DNA of 64,000 nt from Nioella sp965215655 (GCF_965215655.1 NZ_OZ244111.1:1860001-1924000); one strand, 5' to 3'; shown: positions 7,830 through 17,451, counted from the first letter of the stretch. A program made the numbers and translations. Notes: generated by a model from the sequence alone, not told the origin.

Positions 7830-10145
7830 TCACATATCCAACCCATCGTCCTTCAGGTCGGCGATTGTTTCCCTCGTATCCCCGAGAAGTGCGAGACCCT
7901 CATCCCGGATGAATTTCGGCATGCCCGGCAGCTTCAGCCATTTCACGAAGCGCGTGAGCAAGGGTTCCAGGCGGCTCAATATCCACTGGGCCTTCGTGGC
8001 CTGAGCCTCCGTGGCGTTCTGGTCACGTTCAAGCTGACCCTGGTCCATCGCGAGTTGATCCTTATCTTGGCGCAACGCTGCTAGGTCCTTTTCCAGGGTT
8101 TGCCGCTCGATGTTGATCGCGGCCTGTGCTGCCTCGCAGGTTTTCAAAGTCTCATCATTCAGGCGCCGGGCCCTGCGGCGGAGCCCGTCGGCGCTCTTGA
8201 CGGCGCTCACCGCCATCTCGACCGCCGGGGCGATGTCCGGAAAAGCAGGCTCAAGGCGGTCGATGTCCTGCGCCTGCAGCCTGCCTTCCGCGTCCCGAGA
8301 GATCGTGCCTCTGGCGATCTCTTTGACCAGAGCGCTCAATCCGTCGGCCACCACGCCGACCCGGTCCCGCGTTTTCGCTGCCCGGGCCTCATCTTTCCGG
8401 GCCTTCTCAGCGGCAGACTTTTCAGCGTCCTGGGCCCTGATACGCTTCGCCTCGGCCGCATCGAGGGCGCGGGCCTGCTCCTCGGCTTCCGCCTTCAGGC
8501 GCGCAACCTCGGCCTTCCTGTCCGCCACGATACGGGTCATGACGACCGCGTCCACGGTCAGTTTTTCGATCTGCTGCCCAAACTCGGCCGCCCGGGCCGT
8601 CTCATTCCGCGCCAGTTCGGTGGCTGCCTTGGCAGCGTCCTCGGCCTCGACCCGGTCCGCCTCCGCGGCATCGCGGGCGCGCGCCTTCTTCTCGGCTTCC
8701 GCTTTCAGACGCCCGGCCTCTGCCTTCCGGTCGGCCACGACACGGGTCATGGAGACCACGTCCACGGTCAGCTCTTCGGTCTCCTGCGCAAGCTCGGCCT
8801 TGCGGGCTTCGGCGTTCCGGACTTCGGTAGCGGCCTCTTCGACCTTTGCCTCGGCCTCTGCCGTGACCCGCGCCGCCTCCGCCTCGGACCTCTCGGTCTC
8901 GGCGGTCGCCGCATTGCGGGCCGCCTGCGCCGCGTCCCTCGCCGCTTCCAACATCGAGACCCGGTCCTTCAGGCGGCGGCGGTAGGTCTCGAGTCGCTTC
9001 ACCTCCTTGTCCGTCAGGCTTGCCTTGTCGCTCAGTTTATCGACCCAGCCCTGCATCTGGACCACGCGCTTGCGGGCTGCCTCTTCCTCCTCTTCCAGAC
9101 CCGCGAGCCGGTCCCGCGCTTCCGCCTCGGCTGCCTTCAGGCCCGCAAGTCGGTCCTCGACCGCCCGGGTTTCGGCCCGGGCGGCGGCGGCCCTGGATTT
9201 TCTTTCCTTCCGCTCTCTGTGAGCGATCTTCGCGAGCCGCTCCGACGCGTCCCGCGCGACCTCAGCCGCTTCCTGGTCCCGGATCAGGTCGTCCAGCTCC
9301 TCCTCCACCCGGGTCTTCTTGTCCTCCAGCTGCGCCACATCACCCGACGCACGCTCGACCGTCTGGTCGAGTTTGGCCACCTCGGTCCGCAGCCCGTCGA
9401 TCCGGTCCTGCGCCTCGGCACCGACCTGTTCCAGGGCCTCCAGCTCGGCCCGTTTAGCGGCGAGATCGGCCGGCAGCTCCCGATGGAGCTGCTTCACCGA
9501 TTTGTGGATTACATCCGGCCAATCTGCGCCCGCCGCCAGCCGATCGCCGTAACGGGTGCCGCGCTCGATCTCGGGGCAGTAACGCTGCAGGACCTCGGCA
9601 GTCAGGTCCTGCAACTGGGACAGGATCACGGGCGTGGTCGCGCGGGACAACGGGACGCCGTCATGATCATAAGAGCAAAGCATGCAATGAGCGTGGAGCG
9701 TCGCCTCGTCGAGATGCACGACCAGCGCGTGAAGGGACGTGTTGAGATGGGCTGCCACCGCCTCGGCGAGGTCCCGGAACGCCGCGTCCTGGTCTTCCTG
9801 TGAGAGAGCCTCGAACATCTGGGCGGCCTCCGAGCCGAAGGTGATGATGCCCGCCGTGGCGATCGCCGCGTTGGATTTCATGGCGCGCTGAGTGTCCCTC
9901 CGGGCCCGCCGGGACTTTGCGATCTCGCGCATCTCAGCGGGGGTGGGTGGGGTGATCAGCACACGGTTCAGATGGACACGTTTCTCGTCCACGTATTTCG
10001 GAAGCGTCCCGACTCGGAGATCGTGGCGGCGCTGACCGGAGTACCCGGACATGGTGTCGGCGGCGATCCGGATGGAGCCTGCGCGGGGATTCGCGTGTTT
10101 CTTGTCATCGGTCAGGACGGGCATATCGAAAAACCTACTAGCCAT
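7830..10145 (-). CDS. MOBV/Pre-type relaxase with long coiled coil
   Basis: A 771-residue protein. Residues 1-200 match Mob/Pre (MOBV) relaxases, which nick oriT and lead single-strand transfer. The metal-binding motif HLDEATLHAH is at residues 144-153, and an N-terminal segment (YSGQRRHDLRVGTLPKYVDEKRVHLNRVLI) holds the conserved Asn. From about residue 230 to 600 it is an Ala/Glu/Arg-rich coiled coil. This includes a tandem duplication of about 70 residues whose copies start ELTVDVVSMTRVVADRKAE and KLTVDAVVMTRIVADRKAE. The C-terminal 150 residues are also helical with no domain I know. No coupling protein or type IV secretion gene is nearby, so it would act as a mobilisation protein in trans. 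Confidence 0.8.
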   Translation of the reverse strand: MASRFFDMPVLTDDKKHANPRAGSIRIAADTMSGYSGQRRHDLRVGTLPKYVDEKRVHLNRVLITPPTPAEMREIAKSRRARRDTQRAMKSNAAIATAGIITFGSEAAQMFEALSQEDQDAAFRDLAEAVAAHLNTSLHALVVHLDEATLHAHCMLCSYDHDGVPLSRATTPVILSQLQDLTAEVLQRYCPEIERGTRYGDRLAAGADWPDVIHKSVKQLHRELPADLAAKRAELEALEQVGAEAQDRIDGLRTEVAKLDQTVERASGDVAQLEDKKTRVEEELDDLIRDQEAAEVARDASERLAKIAHRERKERKSRAAAARAETRAVEDRLAGLKAAEAEARDRLAGLEEEEEAARKRVVQMQGWVDKLSDKASLTDKEVKRLETYRRRLKDRVSMLEAARDAAQAARNAATAETERSEAEAARVTAEAEAKVEEAATEVRNAEARKAELAQETEELTVDVVSMTRVVADRKAEAGRLKAEAEKKARARDAAEADRVEAEDAAKAATELARNETARAAEFGQQIEKLTVDAVVMTRIVADRKAEVARLKAEAEEQARALDAAEAKRIRAQDAEKSAAEKARKDEARAAKTRDRVGVVADGLSALVKEIARGTISRDAEGRLQAQDIDRLEPAFPDIAPAVEMAVSAVKSADGLRRRARRLNDETLKTCEAAQAAINIERQTLEKDLAALRQDKDQLAMDQGQLERDQNATEAQATKAQWILSRLEPLLTRFVKWLKLPGMPKFIRDEGLALLGDTRETIADLKDDGLDM

Positions 10146-10691
10146 AATTTCGCGGCGAGCCGCTCCTTTATGACTATCCGGCGAAGGGGTGAAAAAACCT
10201 AACCGGTTCCTTTCCCCCCTTTCGAAACCCCCCTTTGCTCCGCCCTAATGACATATTGTTTTTCCTATCCTTTCTCGGGCCCGACTGTCACGCAAGCCCC
10301 GTTTTGCTGGGCGGTGTCAGGTCGTCCCGGACCAGCGGATGCCCGATGCCTGACCCTTGTGCGGACCCTTCTGGTGACCCCTCGCATTGCCGGTCTGTTC
10401 GGCGTTCCGTCGGGTGGGCGGGCCGATCGTGGGGCGTGGAGCGGCAGGCCGGATACCGTCCCGCCTTGGCGCACCCTGGAGGATGACGGAGCCCGCGTTG
10501 AAACCGCTCCTCCACTGATCATCAACCAGCCCGCAACCTGATCCCGCGACCTCGCCTCGCCTACGCCTGATGGTCTTTCGACCCGCACTGGCGGACCCGT
10601 CTGCGGCCACCACTGTGCCAGCCCCATACGCGTCTCGTCATTAGCCTATCTTATAGACGTGGATTACGTATCCCATGAAAGAAAGGCGGAC
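10146..10691. other. Non-coding stretch upstream of the relaxase, possible oriT
   Basis: About 550 bases without a convincing gene; several short frames on both strands lack any recognisable motif. MOBV origins of transfer normally lie just upstream of the mob gene, so oriT may be here. The only local structure I see is a pair of ccccccttt direct repeats at 10214-10222 and 10228-10236 in a pyrimidine-rich tract. No clear MOBV-type hairpin and nick site was identified. Confidence 0.35.
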
Positions 10692-11062
10692 ATGTTCAGT
10701 CTTCAGTTGCCGGAGCGGGCCCGTTCGCCGTTCCCGTAGGAAATCGACGCCAAGGCGCGTCGCCGCGTCAGCGGTCCGGGCCTGCAGACCTTTTTTCCAC
10801 CGTCGATCGCTACGGCATCCAGTCGCACGACAGCATCGCGCAGCCCGGAGACCGGTCAAAAACCCGCCGATCACTTGTTGGCCCGCAGGGCTTGGCGGAG
10901 ATGCCTCTGTCTCTGCCGCTCGACACGCTGATCCTGATCGCCGGCAGCCTAGGCGTCCACACGGCGCTCAGCATTCTCTCCACGATGAAGGCGGAGGCGA
11001 TGACCGGGCTCAGCGGGCCGCATCGCCGTGAGGTTTTTTGCGGTGCAGGTCAGCAGCTATGA
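10692..11062 (+). pseudogene. Decayed Xre/MbcA/ParS-family (DUF2384) antitoxin
   Basis: In the frame from ATG 10692 the sequence reads MFSLQLPERARSPFP, an in-frame TAG at 10737, then EIDAKARRRVSGPGLQTFF. A frameshift near 10790 is needed to continue with TVDRYGIQSHDSIAQ and, later in the same frame, AEMPLSLPLDTLILIAGSLG and VHTALSIL, ending at 11062. The order RRVSGPGL, then IxxRxG, then LPLDTLxxIxxxLGxxxAL is that of Xre-MbcA-ParS antitoxins. These normally pair with a RES-domain toxin, which is absent here. With at least one stop and one shift it is non-functional. This is motif matching by eye. Confidence 0.55.
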
Positions 11063-11080
11063 AATGTGCGATGAGATAGC

Positions 11081-11542
11081 TCAGGAACCCAGATCATTAT
11101 CGTCGATTTCAATGAATGATCCGCCTTCGAGGATCCAATTCACCAGATACTCGACCGTGCGATGAACATCGTCATGCTTTTTCAGCGCACATTCCCAGAC
11201 AATCGCGATCCGCCAGCCATCTTCCGACAACGTTGCCACGACTTTCTGATCGCGCCTGATATTGGCCGCGAACTTCGCCGCCCAGAATTCGGGGCGCGTT
11301 GCAGGCGTCGATGCAAATCGACAGCCTTCATGTCGGTGCCAGAAGCATCCATGCACGAAAACGGCAACCCTGTACTTGGGCAGGACCATATCCGGTCGGC
11401 CGCTCATGGTTTTGGGGTGAAGCCGGTAGCGGAACCCGCGCGCATGAAGGGCGCGGCGCAGCAACAGCTCGGGCCGTGTGTCCTTGCCGCGTATTCCGGA
11501 CATCATCCGGGATCGAGTTTCCTTGTTCACAATATCTACCAT
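11081..11542 (-). CDS. vsr: Very short patch repair endonuclease (Vsr)
   Basis: A 153-residue protein starting MVDIVNKETRSRMMSGIRGK, with all Vsr landmarks: KDTRPELLLRRALHARGFRYR, then GRPDMVLPKYRVAVFVHGCF, WHRHEGC and FWAAKFAANIRRDQKV. The Asp in GRPD and the His pair in FWHRH belong to the catalytic and zinc regions of the family. Vsr nicks 5' of T in T:G mismatches left by deamination of 5-methylcytosine. The start at 11542 is chosen because upstream codons carry no homology. It diverges from the Dcm-type gene with a 67-bp gap, so it most likely protects the host from mutagenesis by that methyltransferase. Confidence 0.93.
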   Translation of the reverse strand: MVDIVNKETRSRMMSGIRGKDTRPELLLRRALHARGFRYRLHPKTMSGRPDMVLPKYRVAVFVHGCFWHRHEGCRFASTPATRPEFWAAKFAANIRRDQKVVATLSEDGWRIAIVWECALKKHDDVHRTVEYLVNWILEGGSFIEIDDNDLGS

Positions 11543-11609
11543 TTTGCTCCTGGCATCGTCCCTCTCACTTGGTATACAGGCATCAGTCCCCTGACGAGAG
11601 GTCCCCGAC
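11543..11609. promoter_or_regulatory. Divergent vsr / dcm promoter region
   Basis: The 67 bases between the oppositely oriented vsr and methyltransferase genes must hold both promoters and ribosome-binding sites. A GAGAGG motif lies 8-9 bases before the TTG start at 11610. No obvious operator palindrome or C-protein box is visible. The small gap suggests the two genes could be controlled together. Confidence 0.5.
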
Positions 11610-13163
11610 TTGGCAGCCAAATTCGGCATTGTCGATCTGTTTGCCGGCCCTGGCGGGCTGGGCGAGGGTTTCTCCTGCCTGAAGGTGGGTGACCACACAC
11701 CCTTTCACATCGGCATCTCGGTCGAAAAGGAAGCCTCGGCGCATCGGACGCTCAGGCTGCGGGCCTTTCTGCGGGAACATGAGGCGCAGCACGGCACACT
11801 GTCGCAAGCCTTCGTCGATTTCCATGCGGGGCTTTCGAATGAACCGGACTGGCACGAGATCGACGCCCATGCATGGGCACAGGCCGAGGCAGAGGCGCGC
11901 TGCCTTGAACTGGGGGCCGAGGGAGCGGGCAAGGCCATCGACGCAGCCATCACGAACCTGCGTCGGGATTACGACGACACGATCCTGATCGGTGGGCCGC
12001 CCTGCCAGGCCTATTCGCTGGTCGGCCGCGCCCGGTCGAAGGGGAAGGTTGGCTATGTGCCCGAGGAGGACGAGCGGCACTACCTGTTCAGGGAATACAT
12101 CAGCGTTCTCGACCGCCTGCGCCCGGCGGCCTTCGTTATGGAAAACGTCAAGGGCATGCTCTCCTCGACCATCGAAAGCCGTCTCGTGTTCGAGATGCTG
12201 ATGGAGGATCTGGCATCGCTCGGCACTGGCAAGGGCCACCAGTACGAACTGCGCGCGATCCATGTCGCAGATGGCAAGGCAAGCCTGCGCGAGGCGGTGC
12301 AACCGTCAGACTTCATCGTGCGAGCTGAGCGCTTCGGCGTGCCGCAGCGCCGACACCGTGTCATCATCATTGGGATCCGCTCGGACCTTGCCAAGGGTGC
12401 AAGCGAAGCGGAGATTCCGGTGTCGGATATTGCCCGGACGGTCGATGACGTGATCGGCAACATGCCGATGCTGCGCAGCGGAATCAGCCGGGGGCAGGAT
12501 GACCCGGACGCATGGCTGACGGCTGTCACTGATGCTGCCCACCTGCTGGCCAATCTGCATCGTGGCAAGGCGAATGCACCGATCCGGAACGCTTTCAAGG
12601 ATGTCGCGAAACGGCTGAAGTCGGGCGGTCCAGCCGTCCGCTCGGCGTCACGATTGCCCGAGGGGTATGGCACCGCCAACGACGCTCTGCTGCAGTGGCT
12701 GGAAAAGCCCGGGATGCGCGGGCTGGCGCAGCACGAGACGCGGGGACACATGGCACCAGACCTTGGCCGCTACCTCTTCGCGGCCGTGTTCGGTGACGTG
12801 CATGGTTACAGCCCGAAGGCCGCCGACTTCCCGTATCTCATCAGCCCGGACCACAAGAACTGGGACAGCGGGAAGTTCAACGACCGGTTCCGGGTTCAGC
12901 TGGCAGGCGAGGCCTCCAGGACCGTTACGAGCCACATCTCGAAGGATGGTCACTACTTCATCCATCCGGACCCCATCCAGTGCCGCAGCCTGACTGTGCG
13001 GGAGGCTGCGCGCCTGCAGACCTTCCCTGACGACTATCTGTTCCTCGGCAACCGGACACAGCAATACGTGCAGGTGGGGAACGCCGTGCCGCCGTTCCTG
13101 GCACGGCAGATCGCGGATCTTGTCCATGCTGCGCTGACAAACAAGGGCAAACTACAGCTCTGA
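11610..13163 (+). CDS. dcm: DNA (cytosine-5) methyltransferase
   Basis: A 517-residue C5-methyltransferase. Visible motifs in order: I (DLFAGPGGLGEGF, near residue 10), IV with the catalytic Cys (GGPPCQAYSLVGR, near 130), VI (FVMENVKG, near 172), VIII (FGVPQRRHRVIIIG, near 240), and IX/X at the C-terminus (LTVREAARLQTFPDDYLF and QVGNAVPP). The target-recognition region between VIII and IX is long, about 200 residues. A TTG start is preferred because motif I begins only nine codons later and no ATG lies between. It is the first gene of the R-M operon and would mark host sites with 5-methylcytosine; the recognition sequence cannot be read from the protein. Confidence 0.93.
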   Translation: MAAKFGIVDLFAGPGGLGEGFSCLKVGDHTPFHIGISVEKEASAHRTLRLRAFLREHEAQHGTLSQAFVDFHAGLSNEPDWHEIDAHAWAQAEAEARCLELGAEGAGKAIDAAITNLRRDYDDTILIGGPPCQAYSLVGRARSKGKVGYVPEEDERHYLFREYISVLDRLRPAAFVMENVKGMLSSTIESRLVFEMLMEDLASLGTGKGHQYELRAIHVADGKASLREAVQPSDFIVRAERFGVPQRRHRVIIIGIRSDLAKGASEAEIPVSDIARTVDDVIGNMPMLRSGISRGQDDPDAWLTAVTDAAHLLANLHRGKANAPIRNAFKDVAKRLKSGGPAVRSASRLPEGYGTANDALLQWLEKPGMRGLAQHETRGHMAPDLGRYLFAAVFGDVHGYSPKAADFPYLISPDHKNWDSGKFNDRFRVQLAGEASRTVTSHISKDGHYFIHPDPIQCRSLTVREAARLQTFPDDYLFLGNRTQQYVQVGNAVPPFLARQIADLVHAALTNKGKLQL

Positions 13164-13228
13164 AATCCTTGCAATATCGAGCTCATGCCGCCAAAGTTGT
13201 TTAGAAGTTTGGATGAACGAAGGATAGC

Positions 13229-14722
13229 ATGCAGGAAGTTGTTTCGACACGTCGCGCCGATGCAACTCCGCATGCAGCCTCATTGATCGAGGGTTTGAGG
13301 GATATCGGCTATTCCCTCGAGACCGCAATTTCCGATGTCATCGACAATTCGATAACTGCGGGAGCGCGGCGCGTCCGGATCGTGACCGAGACTTTCGCGG
13401 ACGAGCCCCATATCGCCATCATCGATGATGGTGGCGGGATGACGGAAGAAGAATTGATTGCGGCCATGCGTCCGGGGAGCCGCAACCCGTTGGCATCACG
13501 GGATGAACCCGACCTTGGCCGTTTCGGTCTTGGCATGAAGAGCGCAAGTTTTTCGCAATGCCGTCGGCTGACAGTCGTGTCGCGGAGGGATGGCAGGACA
13601 TCGGCAGCGGTCTGGGATCTGGACGATGTCGCGGAGCGGAACGAGTGGGCGGTGCAGCTTCCCGATGACGTCTCCCGAATTCCCGAGGTCGAAAATCTGG
13701 GTGAAACCGGTACCCTTGTTCTTTGGGAAAAGCTTGATCGTTTGTCAGGCGGGTATGCCCATAACGCCGCAAAGCGGGCCGAGGTTATCAATCAGCGCAT
13801 TGCCGAAACGGAACGGCATCTGCGCCTCGTCTTCCACCGCTTCATGGAGGATGCAAAACCGCTTTCGATTTTGCTGAACGGTCGGGTGCTTCCGCCTCTC
13901 GATCCATTTGCCCGAAAGAACCCTGCGACCATTCCCGACCCCGAGGAGCGGCTTTCGCTGATCCGGGGTGATGTCGAAATCCAGAGCTTCACCCTTCCGC
14001 ACCACAAGCAGATGAGCAAGACGGACTGGGAAGACATTGCCGGGCCGGAGGGGCACCTGAAGTCGCAAGGCTTCTATCTTTATCGCGGCAAGAGGCTGAT
14101 CCTGTACGGGACCTGGTTCGGCCTGTGCCGCCAGTCGGAATTGACGAAGCTGTCGCGGGTCAGGGTCGACATCCCCAACAGCATGGATGCTGACTGGAAG
14201 ATCGACGTCAAGAAATCCTCCGCGCAGTTGCCGCCAATCGTCAGGGACAGACTCAAGAAAGTCATCGAACGGATCCAAGATGGATCGAAGCGCACCTATC
14301 GCAAGCGCGGTCAGAAGCTGGTCGATCACGAGCGTCTGCCCATGTGGAATCGCATCCAGGCCGAGGGGCAGATCCGTTACCGGCCGAACGTCGAGCATCC
14401 GGCCTTTGCGGGCTTTGCCGAAAGCCTGCCGCCAGACCTGCGCCGCGGGTTCTTCAATTGCATCGCTCTGGTCGGTGCGTCCCTGCCGATCGAGACGCTT
14501 CACGCCGACATGGCCGGGACGGCCGAAGAGATCGTGCCTGATCGAGTGGATGAGGACACCCTTGCACAGGCCGTTCAGGCGACCCTCTCCGTTCTGATGG
14601 GTGCGCGAAAGGATATCAAGGAAATCATGGCCTTGATGAAGGACGTTGATCCGTTTCGGTCTGCCTGGGACGATACGCAGCGCATCATCGCGACGACGCT
14701 TGAAGAAAAGGAGCAGCAATGA
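13229..14722 (+). CDS. GHKL (MutL/MORC-like) ATPase of R-M system
   Basis: A 497-residue protein with a Bergerat-fold ATPase at its N-terminus. The N-box ETAISDVIDNSITAG has its Asn at 40, the G1 box IIDDGGGM is at 65-71, and the G2 box GRFGLGMKSASFSQ is at 98-110. Downstream is an S5-like transducer region with an invariant-type Lys (DADWKIDVKKSSA). This architecture matches the MutL/MORC-related ATPases found inside restriction-modification operons, thought to act as ATP-driven clamps. The ATG has an AAGGA ribosome site 5 bases upstream. The gene starts 65 bases after dcm and overlaps the next by 4 bases (ATGA), so the two products are probably made together. Confidence 0.88.
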   Translation: MQEVVSTRRADATPHAASLIEGLRDIGYSLETAISDVIDNSITAGARRVRIVTETFADEPHIAIIDDGGGMTEEELIAAMRPGSRNPLASRDEPDLGRFGLGMKSASFSQCRRLTVVSRRDGRTSAAVWDLDDVAERNEWAVQLPDDVSRIPEVENLGETGTLVLWEKLDRLSGGYAHNAAKRAEVINQRIAETERHLRLVFHRFMEDAKPLSILLNGRVLPPLDPFARKNPATIPDPEERLSLIRGDVEIQSFTLPHHKQMSKTDWEDIAGPEGHLKSQGFYLYRGKRLILYGTWFGLCRQSELTKLSRVRVDIPNSMDADWKIDVKKSSAQLPPIVRDRLKKVIERIQDGSKRTYRKRGQKLVDHERLPMWNRIQAEGQIRYRPNVEHPAFAGFAESLPPDLRRGFFNCIALVGASLPIETLHADMAGTAEEIVPDRVDEDTLAQAVQATLSVLMGARKDIKEIMALMKDVDPFRSAWDDTQRIIATTLEEKEQQ

Positions 14723-17451
14723 CCCCGCTTCTCAGCAGTCTCGAGGGCATGACGTCCATGTACATGGCGTCCCAGGCGGGGCCTCATACTGCACAGTCCA
14801 TTCGGGACATCGTCGCCCAACTGCGCGAAACCCCGATGTTCGCGGGCAAGATCGGGGATGAGGACGCCGAGGAACTGGCGCGCCTGATCGAGGAGAAATA
14901 CGGCATCAGCATGGGCCTCGGCGCCATTGTGGATGCCGAGGATTTCAAACCCTGGCTTCATGACGCGCGGATCAATGGCGAGGTCGGGGATTTCTACTGG
15001 GGGCGGTATCGCAAGCTTCTGGGCCTGAAGGGGCTTCCCAAGTCGGTGATCGACGGCACGGACGAAGTCACGGACAGGGTGCTGGACCGCCTGGGCAATC
15101 CGAACAACCTGAGCCCCTGGAGCCGCCGGGGCATGGTCGTCGGGCATGTCCAGAGCGGCAAGACCGCGAACTATGCCGGCCTGATCTGCAAGGCGGCGGA
15201 TGCGGGCTACCGGCTGATCGTGGTGATCGCGGGCATCCACAACAACCTGCGTAACCAGACCCAGGCGCGGATCGACGAAGGCTTCATCGGACGGGATACC
15301 GGGCGGCTGGCTCATGCCAACAAGGCGCAGCGGCAGAAGATCATCGGCGTCGGACAATTCGATCAGCGCGAATTTCCCGTATCGCTGACCAACACTCTGC
15401 GCGATTTCAACAAGGCGACGGCCACGACCTTCACCGCGCAGCTCAGCCAGATCAACGTGCCGGTGGTGCTGGTGATCAAGAAGAACTCCAGCACGTTGAA
15501 GAACCTGCTGGAATGGCTGAAGGAACATTCCGTTCACCAGAGCACGCAGATGGTCAGCCAGCCGATGCTGCTGATCGATGACGAGGCCGACAACGCCTCG
15601 ATCAACACGGCCTATCAGCGGGACGAGGTGACGCGGATCAACAGCCAGATCCGCGAGCTGCTGTCGTTGTTTCATCGCAGCTGCTATGTCGGCTATACCG
15701 CAACGCCTTTCGCAAACATCTTCATCGATCCCGACACCGATGACGAGGCGCTGAAACAGGACCTGTTCCCGCGGGATTTCATCATCGGGCTGGATGCGCC
15801 GTCGAACTATTTCGGGGCGCAGAAGATTTTCCTCGACGCGCGCGACCAGCACATCCGGCTGATCGACGACAACGAGGACGTGCTGCCGATGAAGCACAAG
15901 ATCGACCATCCGGTCGATGTGCTGCAAGGTAGTCTGGTCGAGGCGGTGCGCGCCTTCATCGTGGCCCGAGCGATCCGGAATGCGCGCGGGCAGCAGGCCG
16001 GTCATGCGTCGATGCTGGTCAATGCCTCGCGGTTCACCGATGTGCAGGGGCGCTTGCGGTCACGGATCGCCGATGTGGTGGCGCGTATCCGTGACGCTGT
16101 GGCCGTCGACGCCGGAAAGGGTCCGTTTGCGCTGCGGAACCCCGAGATCGCGGCGCTGCACGCGACATGGAAACGGGAATTTGCCGACGCGGAGGGGGGC
16201 GACTGGCCATCGGTGCAGGCGCGATTACACGAGGTTCTGGTGGCGGCCCGCGTGGTCGAGGTCAACGCCTCCAAGCGCGCCCAGGCGCTGGACTATGACC
16301 ATGTAGGGGAACACGGGATCACGGTGATCGCTGTCGGTGGCTTCTCGCTGTCACGGGGGCTGACCCTCGAAGGGTTGACGGTCAGCTACTTCCTGCGCAA
16401 TTCCATGATGTACGACACACTGATGCAGATGGGCCGCTGGTTTGGCTACCGCCCGGGATACGAGGACCTGTGCCGCGTCTGGATGCCTGCGGATGGCGTC
16501 GGCTGGTATGCCCATATCCACGAGGCCATGGACGACCTGCAGACCCAGCTGAAGCGGATGGAACTTGCCAAGGCAACGCCCGCGCAATTCGGTCTCGCCG
16601 TGCGCAGCCACCCCGAGGCGCTGATCGTGACGGCGCGCAACAAGATGGGGACGGGCAAGGAGTTGCCGGTCAAGGTCGGGCTGGCCGAGAACCTGATCGA
16701 GACCACGCGGATCGTTCTCGACCACGCGCAGCTTGATGCGAACCTGCGCGCGGGCGAGGAACTCCTGTCTGTCGCCGCCAGTATGGTAATACCTCGCTCC
16801 GAACGGCCGAGGGGCTACTTGCTCTCCGGGGTCGGCGTTGAATCGATCAGGGATTTCCTTCGCAAGTACCGGACAGAACCGGGTCTCCGGCCGGTGAACC
16901 CGCTTACCGATCCCAAGTTGATCAACGATTACATTGACGCTCGAACGGATGATGAGCTTGCAAAATGGGATGTCTTCATCGCCAGCTCTACCCGCAAGGA
17001 CATGGACCCCATAGCCTTTGCGGGGCTCGATATCGTGCCCTACGAGCTTTCCGTTGATCTGGACCTCGCAAAGGGCGGTGTTCTTGCCTTCAGCGGTTCC
17101 AGCCGTCGGATTGGCTCTGCCGAGGACGAGACCGAAGGCCTGACAGCGACGCAGATTGCCGATGCGCGTGAAGCATTCCGCCTTTCCCGGCCAGATCAGA
17201 AACTTCCCAAGACCGTCAACCCGAGGATCTACCGCCAAGTTCCCGGTCGCCGCCCGTTGCTGATCCTCCGTCTCGTCAAGCCAAAGCTGGCCGATCCCGA
17301 CATGCCGGAAGGGGTGCTTGTGTGGGGTCTTTCGTTCCCGTCCAGCAGGATCGGTGGCGGCACGGTCGAGTACGTCGTGAACACCATCCGCATGCGCGAG
17401 ATGTTTGGCGAGGAAGAGATCGAGGAGGAGGCGCTTGGTGATCCCGAATGA
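14719..17451 (+). CDS. Z1-domain superfamily-II NTPase/endonuclease
   Basis: A 910-residue protein of the Z1 family. Walker A is GHVQSGKT at 142-149, the DEAD-like Walker B is LLIDDEADNAS near 285-294, and motif III is SCYVGYTATPFAN near 321-333. The Z1 signature MQMGRWFGYRPGYEDLCRVW follows near residues 572-591. Z1 proteins are helicase-like ATPases encoded beside MutL-like ATPases in R-M loci and are assumed to remodel or translocate on DNA. The C-terminal 250 residues have no motif I recognise. It overlaps its neighbours at both ends, so expression is strictly coupled to the ATPase and the PD-(D/E)XK protein. Confidence 0.9.
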   Translation: MTPLLSSLEGMTSMYMASQAGPHTAQSIRDIVAQLRETPMFAGKIGDEDAEELARLIEEKYGISMGLGAIVDAEDFKPWLHDARINGEVGDFYWGRYRKLLGLKGLPKSVIDGTDEVTDRVLDRLGNPNNLSPWSRRGMVVGHVQSGKTANYAGLICKAADAGYRLIVVIAGIHNNLRNQTQARIDEGFIGRDTGRLAHANKAQRQKIIGVGQFDQREFPVSLTNTLRDFNKATATTFTAQLSQINVPVVLVIKKNSSTLKNLLEWLKEHSVHQSTQMVSQPMLLIDDEADNASINTAYQRDEVTRINSQIRELLSLFHRSCYVGYTATPFANIFIDPDTDDEALKQDLFPRDFIIGLDAPSNYFGAQKIFLDARDQHIRLIDDNEDVLPMKHKIDHPVDVLQGSLVEAVRAFIVARAIRNARGQQAGHASMLVNASRFTDVQGRLRSRIADVVARIRDAVAVDAGKGPFALRNPEIAALHATWKREFADAEGGDWPSVQARLHEVLVAARVVEVNASKRAQALDYDHVGEHGITVIAVGGFSLSRGLTLEGLTVSYFLRNSMMYDTLMQMGRWFGYRPGYEDLCRVWMPADGVGWYAHIHEAMDDLQTQLKRMELAKATPAQFGLAVRSHPEALIVTARNKMGTGKELPVKVGLAENLIETTRIVLDHAQLDANLRAGEELLSVAASMVIPRSERPRGYLLSGVGVESIRDFLRKYRTEPGLRPVNPLTDPKLINDYIDARTDDELAKWDVFIASSTRKDMDPIAFAGLDIVPYELSVDLDLAKGGVLAFSGSSRRIGSAEDETEGLTATQIADAREAFRLSRPDQKLPKTVNPRIYRQVPGRRPLLILRLVKPKLADPDMPEGVLVWGLSFPSSRIGGGTVEYVVNTIRMREMFGEEEIEEEALGDPE

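Noticed and set aside
8100..9803. A 567-residue plus-strand frame opposite the relaxase
   Set aside because: It mirrors the repetitive coiled-coil coding sequence; its Leu/Arg/Gly-rich translation has no known motif and no ribosome-binding site.
10248..10541. A 97-residue frame between relaxase and antitoxin remnant
   Set aside because: No motif, no ribosome-binding site and competing frames on the other strand; treated as non-coding.
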